Assembly: GCA_040755395.1 (NCBI GenBank)
Contig: JBFMAX010000004.1
Location: 124,001 to 188,000 of the forward strand
Length of the DNA stretch: 64,000 nucleotides
Direction: 5' to 3'
From: Nitrospirota bacterium
GTDB lineage: Bacteria; Nitrospirota; Nitrospiria; Nitrospirales; Nitrospiraceae
The position numbers and the translations under genes are program-made. The notes below the pieces were generated by a model that searched no databases, had not been told where the DNA came from, and saw only the letters and a list, made by a program, of their open reading frames with translations. Positions within the stretch are counted from its first letter, which is position 1. Each line of letters begins with the position of its first letter. Below are positions 27,850 through 36,769 of the stretch, piece after piece.

Positions 27850-29097
27850 ATGAAATACGTGATTCTCCACGCGAGCGGAATGAGCGACGGTCCCTATCAG
27901 GAACTGGGCGGGAAAACCCCCCTACAGGCGGCTTCCACTCCGAACATGGACCGATTGGCCCAAGAGGGAGAATTGGGGCTGGTGACCGTTCCGTTCGACG
28001 GGCCGGTAGTCGGCAGCGACGTAACGGGCGTGTCAATCCTGGGCTATGACCCACGCAAGTATTATCCGGGTCCGGCGCCGCTGGAGGCGGCCAGCCTTGG
28101 CGTGACCGTCGGCGAGCATGATGTCGTGTTCCGTTGCACCATGGTCACGTTGCGCGCGGAAGCTACACCGGGCGGGCGGTCGACGACGGCCGATATCAAG
28201 AAGTTCGGCCCGCATGTGATCCTGGACGATGCGACCGCCGGCTACATCGAAACGGAGCAGGCGCGCGAGCTGATCGACGCGGTCAATGAACAACTCGGCT
28301 CCGAGACCATTCAGTTTTACCCCGGCATCGGCCATCGGCACCTGATGGTGTGGGTCGGAGGCAAGGCCCGCTCGACCTGTGTGGATCCGCGTCAAGCGGT
28401 CGGCCGTCCGATCGGCGACTATCTGCCGACTGGCGACGGGGCGGATATCCTGCGGAAATTGATGGAAGCCGCCCTCATTATTCTCCGGGATCATCCCGTC
28501 AACGACGAGCGGCGGGAAGCGGGGTTGAAACCGGCCAACTGTCTGTGGCTGTGGGGGCCCGGGCGCCCGCACGCCTGGCCGAGCCTGACGGAACGGTTCC
28601 GGGTCTCGGGCGCCGTCGTCGCCTCGAGCGATCTGCATCGGGGGATCGGGATCTGCGCCGGCTTGGAGGCGGTGGAACCGGTGGTTTCACGCGGAGCCGA
28701 CGGCCCGGCGTTGACGGCGTTCGGCGAGGCAGCGCTTCGCGAGCTGGCCCGAAAAGACCTGGTGTATGTCCATTCGGCGATCCCCGATGAAGTCCTATAC
28801 GGCGGCGATCCCAAAGCGAAGCTGCGGGTGATCGAGGAGTTCGACAAACACGTGGTGGGGACCGTGTTGAGCGGCCTGTCGCAATGGGGACCCTACCGGG
28901 TTCTGCTGGTTTCGGACCGGGCCGTGACGGGGAGCGACAAGACCATGGCCCCGTCGGCGCTGTATACGTTCTCGGAGGGGCCGACACCGAGGGCCGCCTC
29001 GGGCGCGCGGCGGTTCAGCGAAACGGACGCCCACTCCAGCGACGCGCCTCCGCGCGAAGCCACCAGGTTGATCGCCAAGTTGTTCCCTCGCGGTTAG
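27850..29097 (+). CDS. iPGM/ApgM-family protein (predicted homoserine kinase analogue) with degenerate metal site
   Basis: A 415-residue member of the cofactor-independent phosphoglycerate mutase family (archaeal ApgM branch, alkaline phosphatase superfamily). Family framework is strong: [32 protein letters not shown] with the nucleophile Ser at S56, and [14 protein letters not shown]. Homologues between thr genes have been annotated as a predicted functional analogue of homoserine kinase, and the hom-thrC-X-lysC setting agrees. However, the usual DGMAD motif is SGMSD here, the His of DEAxH is Y317, the DH pair is D356-R357, and the later metal-binding His region is K364-T365-M366. At least four of the seven expected metal ligands look lost, so classical two-metal catalysis is doubtful. 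Confidence 0.8.
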   Translation: MKYVILHASGMSDGPYQELGGKTPLQAASTPNMDRLAQEGELGLVTVPFDGPVVGSDVTGVSILGYDPRKYYPGPAPLEAASLGVTVGEHDVVFRCTMVTLRAEATPGGRSTTADIKKFGPHVILDDATAGYIETEQARELIDAVNEQLGSETIQFYPGIGHRHLMVWVGGKARSTCVDPRQAVGRPIGDYLPTGDGADILRKLMEAALIILRDHPVNDERREAGLKPANCLWLWGPGRPHAWPSLTERFRVSGAVVASSDLHRGIGICAGLEAVEPVVSRGADGPALTAFGEAALRELARKDLVYVHSAIPDEVLYGGDPKAKLRVIEEFDKHVVGTVLSGLSQWGPYRVLLVSDRAVTGSDKTMAPSALYTFSEGPTPRAASGARRFSETDAHSSDAPPREATRLIAKLFPRG

Positions 29098-29106
29098 GAA
29101 CGGGCC

Positions 29107-30330
29107 ATGGCGTTGATCGTCCAGAAATACGGCGGCACGTCGGTCGGGAGCATCGAACGAATCCATCGTGTCGCCGACCGTGTCGCCCGTGATCACCGGG
29201 ACGGGCACCGGGTGGTGGTGGTCCTCTCCGCCATGAGCGGCGAGACCGATCGGCTCCTGCGATTGGCGCACGAGGTCACGCCCTCGCCGGACGAGCGCGA
29301 ACTGGATATGCTCCTGTCCACCGGCGAGCGAGTCACGATCGCGCTGTTGGCGATGGACCTGCGGGGGCGAGGGCTCAACGCCCGGTCCTTTACCGGCAGA
29401 CAGGTCGGGATTCTGACCGACAGCTCTCACACCAAGGCCCGCATCGCCCGCGTGACGGCCGAGCGGATCAAAGCCGCGCTGGCCGAAGGCGTCATCCCGG
29501 TCGTGGCAGGGTTTCAGGGGATCAACGAGCAGTCCGACGTGACGACGCTGGGTCGGGGCGGATCGGATCTGACGGCGGTCGCCTTGGCGGCCGCGCTCAA
29601 AGCCGACCGGTGCATCATTTTCACCGACGTGGACGGAGTCTATACCGCCGATCCGAACATCGTGCCGGCCGCCAGACGCATCGACAAGATCTCGTATGAG
29701 GAAATGCTGGAACTGGCGAGCCTGGGCGCAAAGGTGCTGCAGAGCCGTTCGGTGGAGTTCGCCGCAAAGTATGGGGTGCCGGTCGAGGTCCGATCCAGTT
29801 TTACCGAAGGAAAGGGAACGCTCGTGACGACTGAAGATGCGGACATGGAGGGCGTGGCGGTCTCCGGAGTCACCGGCGATCGCAACCAGGCGAAGATCAC
29901 GATCGTCGGGGTTCCCGACAAGCCGGGCATCGCGGCGCGCATTTTCGGGCCGGTGGCGGAGGCCAACATCGTGGTCGACATGATCATCCAGAACGTGAGC
30001 CAGGCCTCGCTCACGGACATTTCGTTCACCGTGCCGCGAGTCGATCTGGGGAAAGCGGTCAGTCTCGTGCAGCGCGTCGCGAAGGAGATCGACGCCAAGT
30101 CGGTGACCGTGACCGAGGCCATCGCCAAGGTGTCGCTGGTGGGTGTGGGGATGCGGTCGCATTCCGGCGTCGCGGCCAAGATGTTCCACGTACTGGCTCG
30201 GGAGGGCGTGAACATCATGATGATCAGCACCTCGGAGATCAAAATCTCCTGCGTGATCGATGAGAAATATCTCGAGCTCGCCATGCGGGCCTTGCACGCC
30301 GCCTTCGGATTGGATCGGGTGCCGTCATGA
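29107..30330 (+). CDS. lysC: aspartate kinase
   Basis: Phosphorylates aspartate, the first step toward Lys, Thr and Met. The 407-residue protein starts with [11 protein letters not shown] (ATP-binding kinase signature), has [16 protein letters not shown] and [11 protein letters not shown], and ends in two ACT domains (about 265-405) with the regulatory segments [15 protein letters not shown] and [16 protein letters not shown]. Its length and layout match the single-function Bacillus/Corynebacterium type. The stop overlaps the cimA start by three bases. Confidence 0.96.
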   Translation: MALIVQKYGGTSVGSIERIHRVADRVARDHRDGHRVVVVLSAMSGETDRLLRLAHEVTPSPDERELDMLLSTGERVTIALLAMDLRGRGLNARSFTGRQVGILTDSSHTKARIARVTAERIKAALAEGVIPVVAGFQGINEQSDVTTLGRGGSDLTAVALAAALKADRCIIFTDVDGVYTADPNIVPAARRIDKISYEEMLELASLGAKVLQSRSVEFAAKYGVPVEVRSSFTEGKGTLVTTEDADMEGVAVSGVTGDRNQAKITIVGVPDKPGIAARIFGPVAEANIVVDMIIQNVSQASLTDISFTVPRVDLGKAVSLVQRVAKEIDAKSVTVTEAIAKVSLVGVGMRSHSGVAAKMFHVLAREGVNIMMISTSEIKISCVIDEKYLELAMRALHAAFGLDRVPS

Positions 30331-32009
30331 CATGCAAGCAAAAGGGCGCGAGGCGAGGGGCGAGGGGCGAGAGGGGGGAAGCTCTTCCTACCCCCGCGCC
30401 TCACGGCGCTAGCCTCTCGCCTTCGTTGGAGATCTACGATACGACTCTGCGCGACGGTGCACAGGCCGAGGATGTGAGCTTCTCGGCCGAAGACAAGGTC
30501 CGCGTGGCGCAGAAGCTGGATGAGTTGGGCGTGCAGTACATCGAAGGAGGATGGCCGGGCGCCAATCCCAAGGATATCGAGTTCTTCCGGATCATCAAGA
30601 CCATTCCGCTGAGACACGCGACGGTCGTCGCCTTCGGCTCGACGAGGAAGGCCAGTAATCCGGTCCAGAAAGACCCCAATATCCAGGCGTTGCTTGCCGC
30701 GGAGACATCGACGATTACGCTCTTCGGCAAGAGCTGGGGGTTGCACGTGACGGATGCGCTCGGGATTTCCTTGGCCAAGAATCTGGAGATCATCGGCGAC
30801 TCGATCCACTATCTCCGTTCCAAAGGGCGGAGGGTTTTCTACGACGCGGAGCATTTCTTCGACGGGTACAAGGCCAATCCGGACTATGCGGTGGAGACGC
30901 TGCGGAAGGCGGTGGAAGCGGGCGCGGAGCGGATCGTCCTGTGCGACACGAACGGCGGGACCATGCCGTGGGAGATCCGCAGGATCTGCGAAACGGTGCG
31001 GCGGGAGATCGCCGTACCGCTCGGCATTCACGCGCATAACGATTGCGAGATGGCCGTCGCCAACTCGCTGGTAGCGGTTGAAACCGGCATCGTTCAGGTG
31101 CAGGGGACGATCAACGGCATCGGCGAACGGTGCGGCAACGCCAATCTCTGTTCGATCGTGCCGAACCTGGAGCTGAAGATGGGACGGCCGTTGCTCGGCG
31201 AACGGCTGGCCCATCTGAAGCAGGTGTCCGGGTTCGTGACCGAGATCGCCAACCTCATGCCCAACAAGCATCAGCCCTATGTCGGGGATTCGGCCTTCGC
31301 GCACAAGGGCGGCGTGCACATCCACGCGGTCCTCAAGAATCCAGCCACCTACGAGCATGTCATCCCCGAACGGGTCGGGAACCGCCAACGCATGCTGGTG
31401 TCCGACTATGCCGGCCGAAGCGGCTTGTTGGAGAAAGTGGAGGCGTACGGCATCAAACTGAATAAGAATCACCACAAGCTGCAAGAATTGGTCAACACGC
31501 TCAAGGAGCGCGAGAGCCAAGGCTATCAGTTCGAAGGGGCCGAAGGGTCTTTCGAACTGCTCATGCGCAAAGCCATGGGCACCCATAAGCCGTCGTTCCA
31601 ACTGCTCGGGTTCCGGGTGATCGTGGAAAAGAAAGACGAGACCGGCGCGCCGGTCTCGGAAGCGACCGTGATGGTCAAGGTCGGCGAGGCGGTCGAGCAT
31701 ACGGCTGCGGTGGGCGCAGGCCCTGTGAACGCGCTGGATCATGCGCTCCGCAAGGCGCTGGAGAAATTCTACCCTCAGCTCCGCGAGGTCAGGCTTCTGG
31801 ATTACAAGGTCCGTGTCCTCACGGCCAACAAGGGCACCGAATCGAAAGTGCGCGTGTTGATCGAATCGGGCGACCACAAAGACAAATGGGGAACGGTCGG
31901 AGTGTCGGACAACATTATGGAAGCGAGTTGGCAGGCCTTGGCCGACAGCATCGAATACAAGTTACTCCAAAAGGAACGCTTCCGTGGGAGCGACGCTCCG
32001 CATTCATGA
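30327..32009 (+). CDS. cimA: (R)-citramalate synthase with repeat-encoded N-terminal extension
   Basis: CimA joins acetyl-CoA and pyruvate to citramalate, the threonine-independent entry to isoleucine. The catalytic TIM barrel starts at residue 34 ([19 protein letters not shown]), with [20 protein letters not shown] and [15 protein letters not shown], and the C-terminal LeuA regulatory domain spans about 420-540. The family normally begins within a few residues of [10 protein letters not shown], but here ATG 30327, which overlaps the lysC stop, adds about 33 residues; residues 7-32 are encoded by a heptad-phased hairpin repeat. TTG 30426 is an alternative start without a ribosome site. This enzyme could also be annotated as 2-isopropylmalate synthase-like, but CimA fits better. 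Confidence 0.92.
   Translation: MTCKQKGARRGARGERGEALPTPAPHGASLSPSLEIYDTTLRDGAQAEDVSFSAEDKVRVAQKLDELGVQYIEGGWPGANPKDIEFFRIIKTIPLRHATVVAFGSTRKASNPVQKDPNIQALLAAETSTITLFGKSWGLHVTDALGISLAKNLEIIGDSIHYLRSKGRRVFYDAEHFFDGYKANPDYAVETLRKAVEAGAERIVLCDTNGGTMPWEIRRICETVRREIAVPLGIHAHNDCEMAVANSLVAVETGIVQVQGTINGIGERCGNANLCSIVPNLELKMGRPLLGERLAHLKQVSGFVTEIANLMPNKHQPYVGDSAFAHKGGVHIHAVLKNPATYEHVIPERVGNRQRMLVSDYAGRSGLLEKVEAYGIKLNKNHHKLQELVNTLKERESQGYQFEGAEGSFELLMRKAMGTHKPSFQLLGFRVIVEKKDETGAPVSEATVMVKVGEAVEHTAAVGAGPVNALDHALRKALEKFYPQLREVRLLDYKVRVLTANKGTESKVRVLIESGDHKDKWGTVGVSDNIMEASWQALADSIEYKLLQKERFRGSDAPHS
30345..30421. repeat. heptad-phased hairpin repeat inside the 5' end of cimA
   Basis: Five 7-base words of type GGCGAGG run at 30345-30379. 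A second set, complementary in type (TCTCGCC, CCGCGCC and relatives), runs at 30387-30421 in the same 7-base step. It is read in frame as an Arg/Gly-rich then Pro-rich peptide. Confidence 0.8.
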
Positions 32010-32029
32010 TCAGGGTCCGAGAAAACTCC

Positions 32030-32058
32030 TTGACACGGCTGATAACCTCACGTAATTT
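32030..32058 (+). promoter_or_regulatory. sigma-70-type promoter for ihfA
   Basis: TTGACA at 32030-32035 and TAATTT at 32053-32058 with a 17-base spacer, 80 bases before the ihfA start and just after cimA. Confidence 0.72.
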
Positions 32059-32139
32059 ATGGAAAAATCGTGTTAGGGCTAAGGGGTTCGCCGGAGCGAC
32101 GGGACAGGAACTGGCAAGCAGGTTGTCAGGAGGGGCGGC

Positions 32140-32415
32140 ATGAGAAAGGCTGATATCGCCAATGAGATCTACAAACAGGTGGGAGTGTCCAAGAATGAGG
32201 CCGCGGACATCGTCGAACTCATCCTGAACCTGCTCAAGTCGGTCTTGCAAAAAGGAGAATCGGTCAAGATTGCGGGGTTCGGGAATTTCGTGGTCCGCAG
32301 TAAAGGGGCCCGGAAAGGACGCAATCCGCGCACCGGGGAAGAGATCGGTATCACGCCGCGCCGGGTGGTCACCTTCCGCCCCAGCCAGGTTTTCAAGAAG
32401 TACGTCAATTCGTAA
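32140..32415 (+). CDS. ihfA: HU/IHF family DNA-bending protein, IHF-alpha type
   Basis: A 91-residue HU-fold protein. KADIANEIYKQVGVSKNEAADIVE forms the dimer helices, KIAGFGNFVVRSKGARKGRNP the beta-arm with the DNA-intercalating Pro region, and EIGITPRRVVTFRPSQVFKKYV the end. The TPRRVVTF tail and the following MerR gene match the IHF-alpha arrangement of many bacteria. It could work as a heterodimer with a beta subunit encoded elsewhere or as a homodimer. The start has AGGAGG upstream. Confidence 0.88.
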   Translation: MRKADIANEIYKQVGVSKNEAADIVELILNLLKSVLQKGESVKIAGFGNFVVRSKGARKGRNPRTGEEIGITPRRVVTFRPSQVFKKYVNS

Positions 32416-32457
32416 ATCTCTTCGCACACGCCGGCGATCCAGTCGCGAGGGTCGGTC

Positions 32458-32808
32458 ATGGGGAGTGAACCCAGACTGGGGAGCAAGGTCTTCTACAAGA
32501 TCGGAGAAGTCAGCCACATCACGAAACTTCCGGCCTACGTGTTGCGGTTTTGGGAATCCGAATTCAGCTTTCTCAAGCCCAAGAAGAGTCGAGGCAACCA
32601 ACGTCTGTACGTCCAGCGCGATATCGAGACGATTTTGGAAATCAAGCGTATGCTGTACGAAGAGGGGCATACGATCGCCGGGGTGAAACGGTACTGGGCG
32701 CGTCGTGGCCGCCATGCACACAGGCAGATTCGACCGAGGGAGCTTGCGCAACGGGTACGGGGAGACCTCCAAGCGATCCTGCGCATCCTGGAGTCTCACC
32801 CGGGCTGA
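32458..32808 (+). CDS. MerR family transcriptional regulator
   Basis: A 116-residue protein with an N-terminal winged helix of the MerR type: FYKIGEVSHITKLPAYVLRFWESEF followed by NQRLYVQRDIETILEIKRML (coordinates about 32488-32655). A short coiled-coil-like C-terminus follows and no effector-binding domain is present, so the signal it senses is unknown. The same ihfA-merR pairing occurs in many genomes. It is 42 bases after ihfA. Confidence 0.87.
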   Translation: MGSEPRLGSKVFYKIGEVSHITKLPAYVLRFWESEFSFLKPKKSRGNQRLYVQRDIETILEIKRMLYEEGHTIAGVKRYWARRGRHAHRQIRPRELAQRVRGDLQAILRILESHPG

Positions 32809-32876
32809 TGCGTCGTCTTCGCCGAGATCGGCGAACGGCGTCGGTTCTCCAGGCGATCGAAAGAGGAAAACACGGT

Positions 32877-32953
32877 CGGGGCGTGGCGCAGCCCGGTAGC
32901 GCACTCGTTTGGGGTGCGAGTGGTCGGCCGTTCAAATCGGCTCGCCCCGACCA
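32877..32953 (+). tRNA. tRNA-Pro (anticodon GGG)
   Basis: A full cloverleaf can be drawn. The acceptor stem CGGGGCG pairs with CGCCCCG, the D stem is GCGC/GCGC, the anticodon stem is CTCGT/GCGAG with loop TTGGGGT giving anticodon GGG, and the T arm is GGCCG TTCAAAT CGGCT. The discriminator A and CCA are encoded. The first anticodon-stem closing pair next to the loop is a T-G wobble. Confidence 0.95.
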
Positions 32954-32961
32954 AATAAGCG

Positions 32962-33041
32962 GTGAAGTGTGAGGGGTAAGGGGTAAGGGGTAAGGGAAGA
33001 CAAGCTCAGCATCTCCTCACCTCTCACGCCTTACCCCTCAC
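32962..33041. repeat. heptad-phased hairpin repeat between tRNA-Pro and surE
   Basis: Five 7-base words (GTGAAGT, GTGAGGG, then GTAAGGG three times) run at 32962-32996. Four complementary words (for example CCCTCAC at 33035-33041 and GCCTTAC at 33028-33034) run at 33014-33041 in the same step. It begins 9 bases after the tRNA. Confidence 0.85.
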
Positions 33042-33048
33042 GGTTATG

Positions 33049-33073
33049 AAAGCTGCCCCGCGCAGCTTTTTTT
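33049..33073 (+). terminator. intrinsic terminator after tRNA-Pro
   Basis: AAAGCTGC, a CCCGC loop and GCAGCTTT form an 8-base stem running into a T tract. It lies between the repeat element and the surE start, and it rules out the in-frame ATG at 33046 as the surE start. Confidence 0.8.
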
Positions 33074-33090
33074 ATTGCTTTGCGCCGTCC

Positions 33091-33876
33091 ATGAACATCC
33101 TGATAACCAACGACGACGGTGTGGCGTCGCCGGGTTTGCACGCGTTGGCCGAAGCCATGCGGGCGCTCGGCACCGTGTGGGTCGTCGCTCCCGATCGGGA
33201 ACGAACGGCGGTCGGGCACGCCCTGACTCTGCACAAACCGCTTCGGCTGACCACGCTGGGCAAGCGGATCTTTGCGGTGAACGGGACGCCGACCGATTGC
33301 GTGAACTTAGCGCTCAAGGTGGTGCTGCCGAAACCGCCGGGTTTGGTGGTCTCGGGCATCAACAAGGGCGTCAATCTCGGCGACGACGTGACCTATTCCG
33401 GGACGGTCTCAGCGGCGCTGGAAGGGACCATTCTCGGCGTGCCGTCGATTGCGGTCTCTCAGGAAGGCGGCGACCGATTCCGATTCGACGTTGGGGCGCG
33501 GTACGCCGAGCGGGTCGCCCGTTTGGCGCTCGAGTACGGCCTGCCGGAGGAGACGATGCTCAACGTGAACATCCCCGACCGACCCTTGAGCGCCATCAAG
33601 GGCGTGCGGGTCACCTGTCTGAGCCGCCGGCGATTCGAGAACCCGATCGTCGAGAAAGTCGACCCGCACGGACGGAAATATTATTGGATCGCCGGCACGC
33701 GTATCGCCTGGAGTCGGCAGAAGGATTCCGACCACGAGGCGATCCGGCAGGGGATGGTGTCGATCACGCCGATCCACCTCGATATCACGCACTACGGGGT
33801 GCTGGAGCGGCTGCGGAATTGGGAAGTGCTGATCGGAAACAACAGGCCTGCATCGCACGCGCGCGGCCGCCGGTAA
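33091..33876 (+). CDS. surE: 5'/3'-nucleotidase SurE
   Basis: SurE is a metal-dependent survival phosphatase acting on nucleoside monophosphates. ATG 33091 starts the family N-terminus MNILITNDDGVASPGL with the metal-binding NDD; VAPDRERTAVGHALT, VVSGINKGVNLGDDVTYSGTVSAA and GVPSIAVS follow. Its 261 residues are a normal length. No good ribosome site is visible. It starts just behind the tRNA terminator and is followed 13 bases later by the DedA gene. Confidence 0.94.
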   Translation: MNILITNDDGVASPGLHALAEAMRALGTVWVVAPDRERTAVGHALTLHKPLRLTTLGKRIFAVNGTPTDCVNLALKVVLPKPPGLVVSGINKGVNLGDDVTYSGTVSAALEGTILGVPSIAVSQEGGDRFRFDVGARYAERVARLALEYGLPEETMLNVNIPDRPLSAIKGVRVTCLSRRRFENPIVEKVDPHGRKYYWIAGTRIAWSRQKDSDHEAIRQGMVSITPIHLDITHYGVLERLRNWEVLIGNNRPASHARGRR

Positions 33877-33889
33877 GGACGATCGTTTC

Positions 33890-34546
33890 TTGGTCTCGCT
33901 GCTCGAACACATCATCGCGGAACTCAGCCGGTTCATCATCGCGACGATCTCGAAATGCGGCTACGCCGGCATTCTGCTGACCATGGCGATCGAGAGCGCG
34001 TGCATCCCGTTGCCGAGCGAGATCATCATGCCGTTTTCCGGATACCTCACGTCGACCGGCCGGTTTTCCATGCTCGGCGTGACGCTGGCCGGCGCGCTCG
34101 GCAACGTGGTGGGGTCCCTCGCGGCCTACTACGCCGGCGTCTGGGGCGGGCGGCCGTTCGTGGAACGGTACGGTCCGTATCTGCTCATCTCGCGGAAGGA
34201 CCTCGACCTGGCGGACCGCTGGTTCGCCCGATACGGCGAAGCGGCGGTGTTTCTGAGCCGTCTGTTGCCGGTTGTGCGGACCTTCATCTCGCTGCCGGCC
34301 GGCGTGGCTCGCATGAATGTCGTCCGCTTCGTCGTGTTTACCTTTGTCGGCGCCCTGCCGTGGTGTTATGCCTTGGCCTATCTCGGTCTGAAGCTGGGCG
34401 AGCGATGGGGCCAGTTGCGCGAGCACTTTCACCGGATAGACGTCGTGATCGGGTTGCTTCTCCTGATCGTTCTCGCCTATTTTGTATGGTCGCATTGGCC
34501 GCGGCGTCGCCGCGCTGATCTGAAATCGGGGCCTCCTTCGTGCTGA
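33890..34546 (+). CDS. DedA family membrane protein
   Basis: A 218-residue integral membrane protein of the DedA/SNARE-associated (VTT) family. The family signatures are FSGYLTSTGRFS, GNVVGSLAAYYAGVWGGRPF, and the basic RYGEAAVFLSRLLPVVRTFISLPAGVARM segment (about 34234-34320). Members act in lipid (undecaprenyl phosphate or phospholipid) translocation. The start is TTG 33890, the only sensible one. The last residues overlap the cysS start by seven bases. Confidence 0.92.
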   Translation: MVSLLEHIIAELSRFIIATISKCGYAGILLTMAIESACIPLPSEIIMPFSGYLTSTGRFSMLGVTLAGALGNVVGSLAAYYAGVWGGRPFVERYGPYLLISRKDLDLADRWFARYGEAAVFLSRLLPVVRTFISLPAGVARMNVVRFVVFTFVGALPWCYALAYLGLKLGERWGQLREHFHRIDVVIGLLLLIVLAYFVWSHWPRRRRADLKSGPPSC

Positions 34547-36003
34547 AGATCTACAACACCCTGTCCGGCCGGAAGGAACCCTTCGAGCCGCTCGTCGCGG
34601 GCTCGGTGCGGATGTACGTCTGCGGCGTTACGGTGTATGACGAGTGCCATCTGGGGCATGCCCGGAGCGCGCTCGTGTTCGAGGTGATCCGCCGGTATCT
34701 GGAGTATCGAGGGCTGGCGGTCACCTTCGTGAAAAATTTCACCGACGTGGACGACAAGATCATCAATCGCGCCAACGAACTCGGAATTCCCTGGCAGGCG
34801 GTGACGGCCCGCTACATCGACGCCTACTATCGTGACATGGGACGTCTGGGGATCGGCTGCGCGACGGTCGAGCCCAAGGCGACGGAGCACATGGCCGACA
34901 TCATCGAGTTGGTGCAGACATTGATCCGAAACGGCGTCGCGTATCGGGTCAACGGCGACGTCTATTTCCAGGTGGAGAAGTTTCCGGCCTACGGGCTGCT
35001 GTCCAAGCGCAAGCTGGAGGACATGCAGGCCGGCGCCCGCGTCGAAGTGGACGAACGGAAGCGGCATCCGATGGATTTCGTCCTTTGGAAGGCGGCCAAG
35101 CCGGGCGAGCCTTCCTGGGACAGCCCCTGGGGCCCGGGCCGGCCGGGCTGGCACATCGAATGCTCGGTGATGTCGATGAAACACCTGGGCGAGACGTTCG
35201 ATATTCACGGGGGTGGGGCGGACCTGATCTTCCCCCATCATGAAAACGAGATCGCCCAGTCCTGCGCCGCCACCGGCAAAGAGTTCGCGCGTTACTGGGT
35301 GCACAACGGGTTCGTGCAGGTCAATCGGGAGAAGATGTCCAAGTCGCTGGGAAACTTCTTCACGATCCGGGAAGTCTTCGAAAAGTGGGGATATCGGGAG
35401 CCGGTCACCGCGGAAGTGTTGCGGTATTTTTTTCTCTCCACCCATTATCGCAGCCCGCTCGATTTTTCCGATCAAGCCTTGCAGGAAGCGAAACGGGCTC
35501 TGGATGCCTTCTACGATCTCTTCCTCAGGCTTGAGGAGGAGTCCCCGGCCGAGGGCGGTGTGGCCGACAAGCTGTCCCCAGCTCTGCACGAGCTCCAACA
35601 CGCGTTCCGTGAAGCCATGGACGATGACTTCAATACACCGGCCGCGCTGGCGGCTTTTCAACAGTTCCGGTCGACCGCCAACCAGTTGCTGAAAACAGGG
35701 CTGTCCCGGGCGCATCGAGCGCAGGTCCGTGAAACCTTCCGGTCCTTGGGACAGGTGTTGAGTCTGTTCCAATTGGGCGTCAAGGAGTGGGAGTTTGCGA
35801 CGCGAGGAGGGATTTCGTTTGCGGAGCGGGAAGCTCCGAGCCCATCGCTCGAGGATACGGAAATCGGACGGTTGATCGCCGAACGGAACGAGGCGCGGAA
35901 GAAAAAAGATTTTGCGAAAGCGGATGAAATCAGGAAATCGCTGGCGGCCCGGGGGATCATCCTGGAAGACCGGCCAGACGGCACGACCCGCTGGAAGCGG
36001 TGA
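34540..36003 (+). CDS. cysS: cysteine--tRNA ligase
   Basis: A 487-residue class I aminoacyl-tRNA synthetase. Motifs: zinc-binding Cys in YVCGVTVYDECHLGHARS containing the HIGH-like HLGH, the WHIECSVMS zinc/active-site strand, KMSKSLGNF (KMSKS), and the DALR-type helical domain at about 355-440. The start is GTG 34540. The end overlaps the reading frame of rlmB. Confidence 0.97.
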   Translation: MLKIYNTLSGRKEPFEPLVAGSVRMYVCGVTVYDECHLGHARSALVFEVIRRYLEYRGLAVTFVKNFTDVDDKIINRANELGIPWQAVTARYIDAYYRDMGRLGIGCATVEPKATEHMADIIELVQTLIRNGVAYRVNGDVYFQVEKFPAYGLLSKRKLEDMQAGARVEVDERKRHPMDFVLWKAAKPGEPSWDSPWGPGRPGWHIECSVMSMKHLGETFDIHGGGADLIFPHHENEIAQSCAATGKEFARYWVHNGFVQVNREKMSKSLGNFFTIREVFEKWGYREPVTAEVLRYFFLSTHYRSPLDFSDQALQEAKRALDAFYDLFLRLEEESPAEGGVADKLSPALHELQHAFREAMDDDFNTPAALAAFQQFRSTANQLLKTGLSRAHRAQVRETFRSLGQVLSLFQLGVKEWEFATRGGISFAEREAPSPSLEDTEIGRLIAERNEARKKKDFAKADEIRKSLAARGIILEDRPDGTTRWKR

Positions 36004-36769
36004 GTCCGCGGACATCATCTACGGGCTGCATGTGGTCCGGGAAGCGCTGCAGGCCGGCGCTCGGCCGTTCCAGCGGATTTTGGTGCTCCGCCAAGATCGG
36101 CAGTTCGCCGAGATCGTGCAGCTCGCTCGCGCCAAGCAAGTTCCCGTTCATGTGGAACCTCGGCCGGCGCTGGATCGACTGGTGCACGAGGGGCGGCACC
36201 AGGGCGTCATCGGCGTGATCGCAGCCAAAGCCTATGCCGAGACGGACGAGATCCTGGGCTGCGCCCGCGCGCGCAACGAGCCGCCGTTCGTGGTCATCCT
36301 GGACGGCGTGGAAGATCCGCAGAATTTGGGCGCGGTGCTCCGGTCGGCCGACGCCGCCGGCGTGCACGGGGTCTTTGTGCCGGATCGGCGCTCGGCGGGG
36401 CTCACGGGAGCAGTGGCCAGGGCGTCGGCCGGAGCGCTCGATCATGTCAGAGTCGGTCGTGCGCAGAACCTGTCGCGTCTGATCGAGGAATTGCAGGCCG
36501 CCGGATTGTGGGTGTACGGACTCGACCCGAGAGCGCCTAAACCCTACACAGCGCTCGACTTTCGGGGACCCATTGCGGTGGTGCTGGGAGGAGAGGGAAG
36601 AGGGATCCGCCCGGGAGTGTTAGACAAATGCGACGACCGGGCGAAGATTCCGATGCACGGCCGGGTCAACTCCCTCAACGTCTCCGCCGCCGCGGCCGTG
36701 ACGCTGTTTGAAGTGGTCCGGCAGCGCTCCGGGGCCGCTCCCGTCGCCGCCGAGGCTAGCGGATCTTGA
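35924..36769 (+). CDS. rlmB: 23S rRNA (guanosine-2'-O-)-methyltransferase RlmB (SpoU/TrmH family)
   Basis: A SPOUT methyltransferase. The N-terminal substrate-binding domain starts DIIYGLHVVREALQAG, and the catalytic knotted domain shows VILDGVEDPQNLGAVLRSADAAGVHGVF, IAVVLGGEGRGIRPGVL and the final NSLNVSAAAAVTLFEVVR (positions about 36295-36720). The only ordinary in-frame start is ATG 35924 (or TTG 35912), which makes an 80-base overlap with cysS and adds about 30 residues that are not family-like; otherwise an unusual start near 36014 is used. Cytoplasmic. Its tail overlaps the convergent LuxR-type gene by 14 bases. Confidence 0.9.
   Translation: MKSGNRWRPGGSSWKTGQTARPAGSGESADIIYGLHVVREALQAGARPFQRILVLRQDRQFAEIVQLARAKQVPVHVEPRPALDRLVHEGRHQGVIGVIAAKAYAETDEILGCARARNEPPFVVILDGVEDPQNLGAVLRSADAAGVHGVFVPDRRSAGLTGAVARASAGALDHVRVGRAQNLSRLIEELQAAGLWVYGLDPRAPKPYTALDFRGPIAVVLGGEGRGIRPGVLDKCDDRAKIPMHGRVNSLNVSAAAAVTLFEVVRQRSGAAPVAAEASGS

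Noticed and set aside
29640-31877. Long open frame of about 745 codons opposite lysC and cimA
   Set aside because: Both sense genes are complete and recognisable; the antisense frame has no domain and spans the junction of two genes.
32962-33041. Possible CRISPR or ordinary tandem repeat array
   Set aside because: The repeat unit is 7 bases without spacers and the two halves are complementary, so it is a hairpin element. No cas genes are present in the window.
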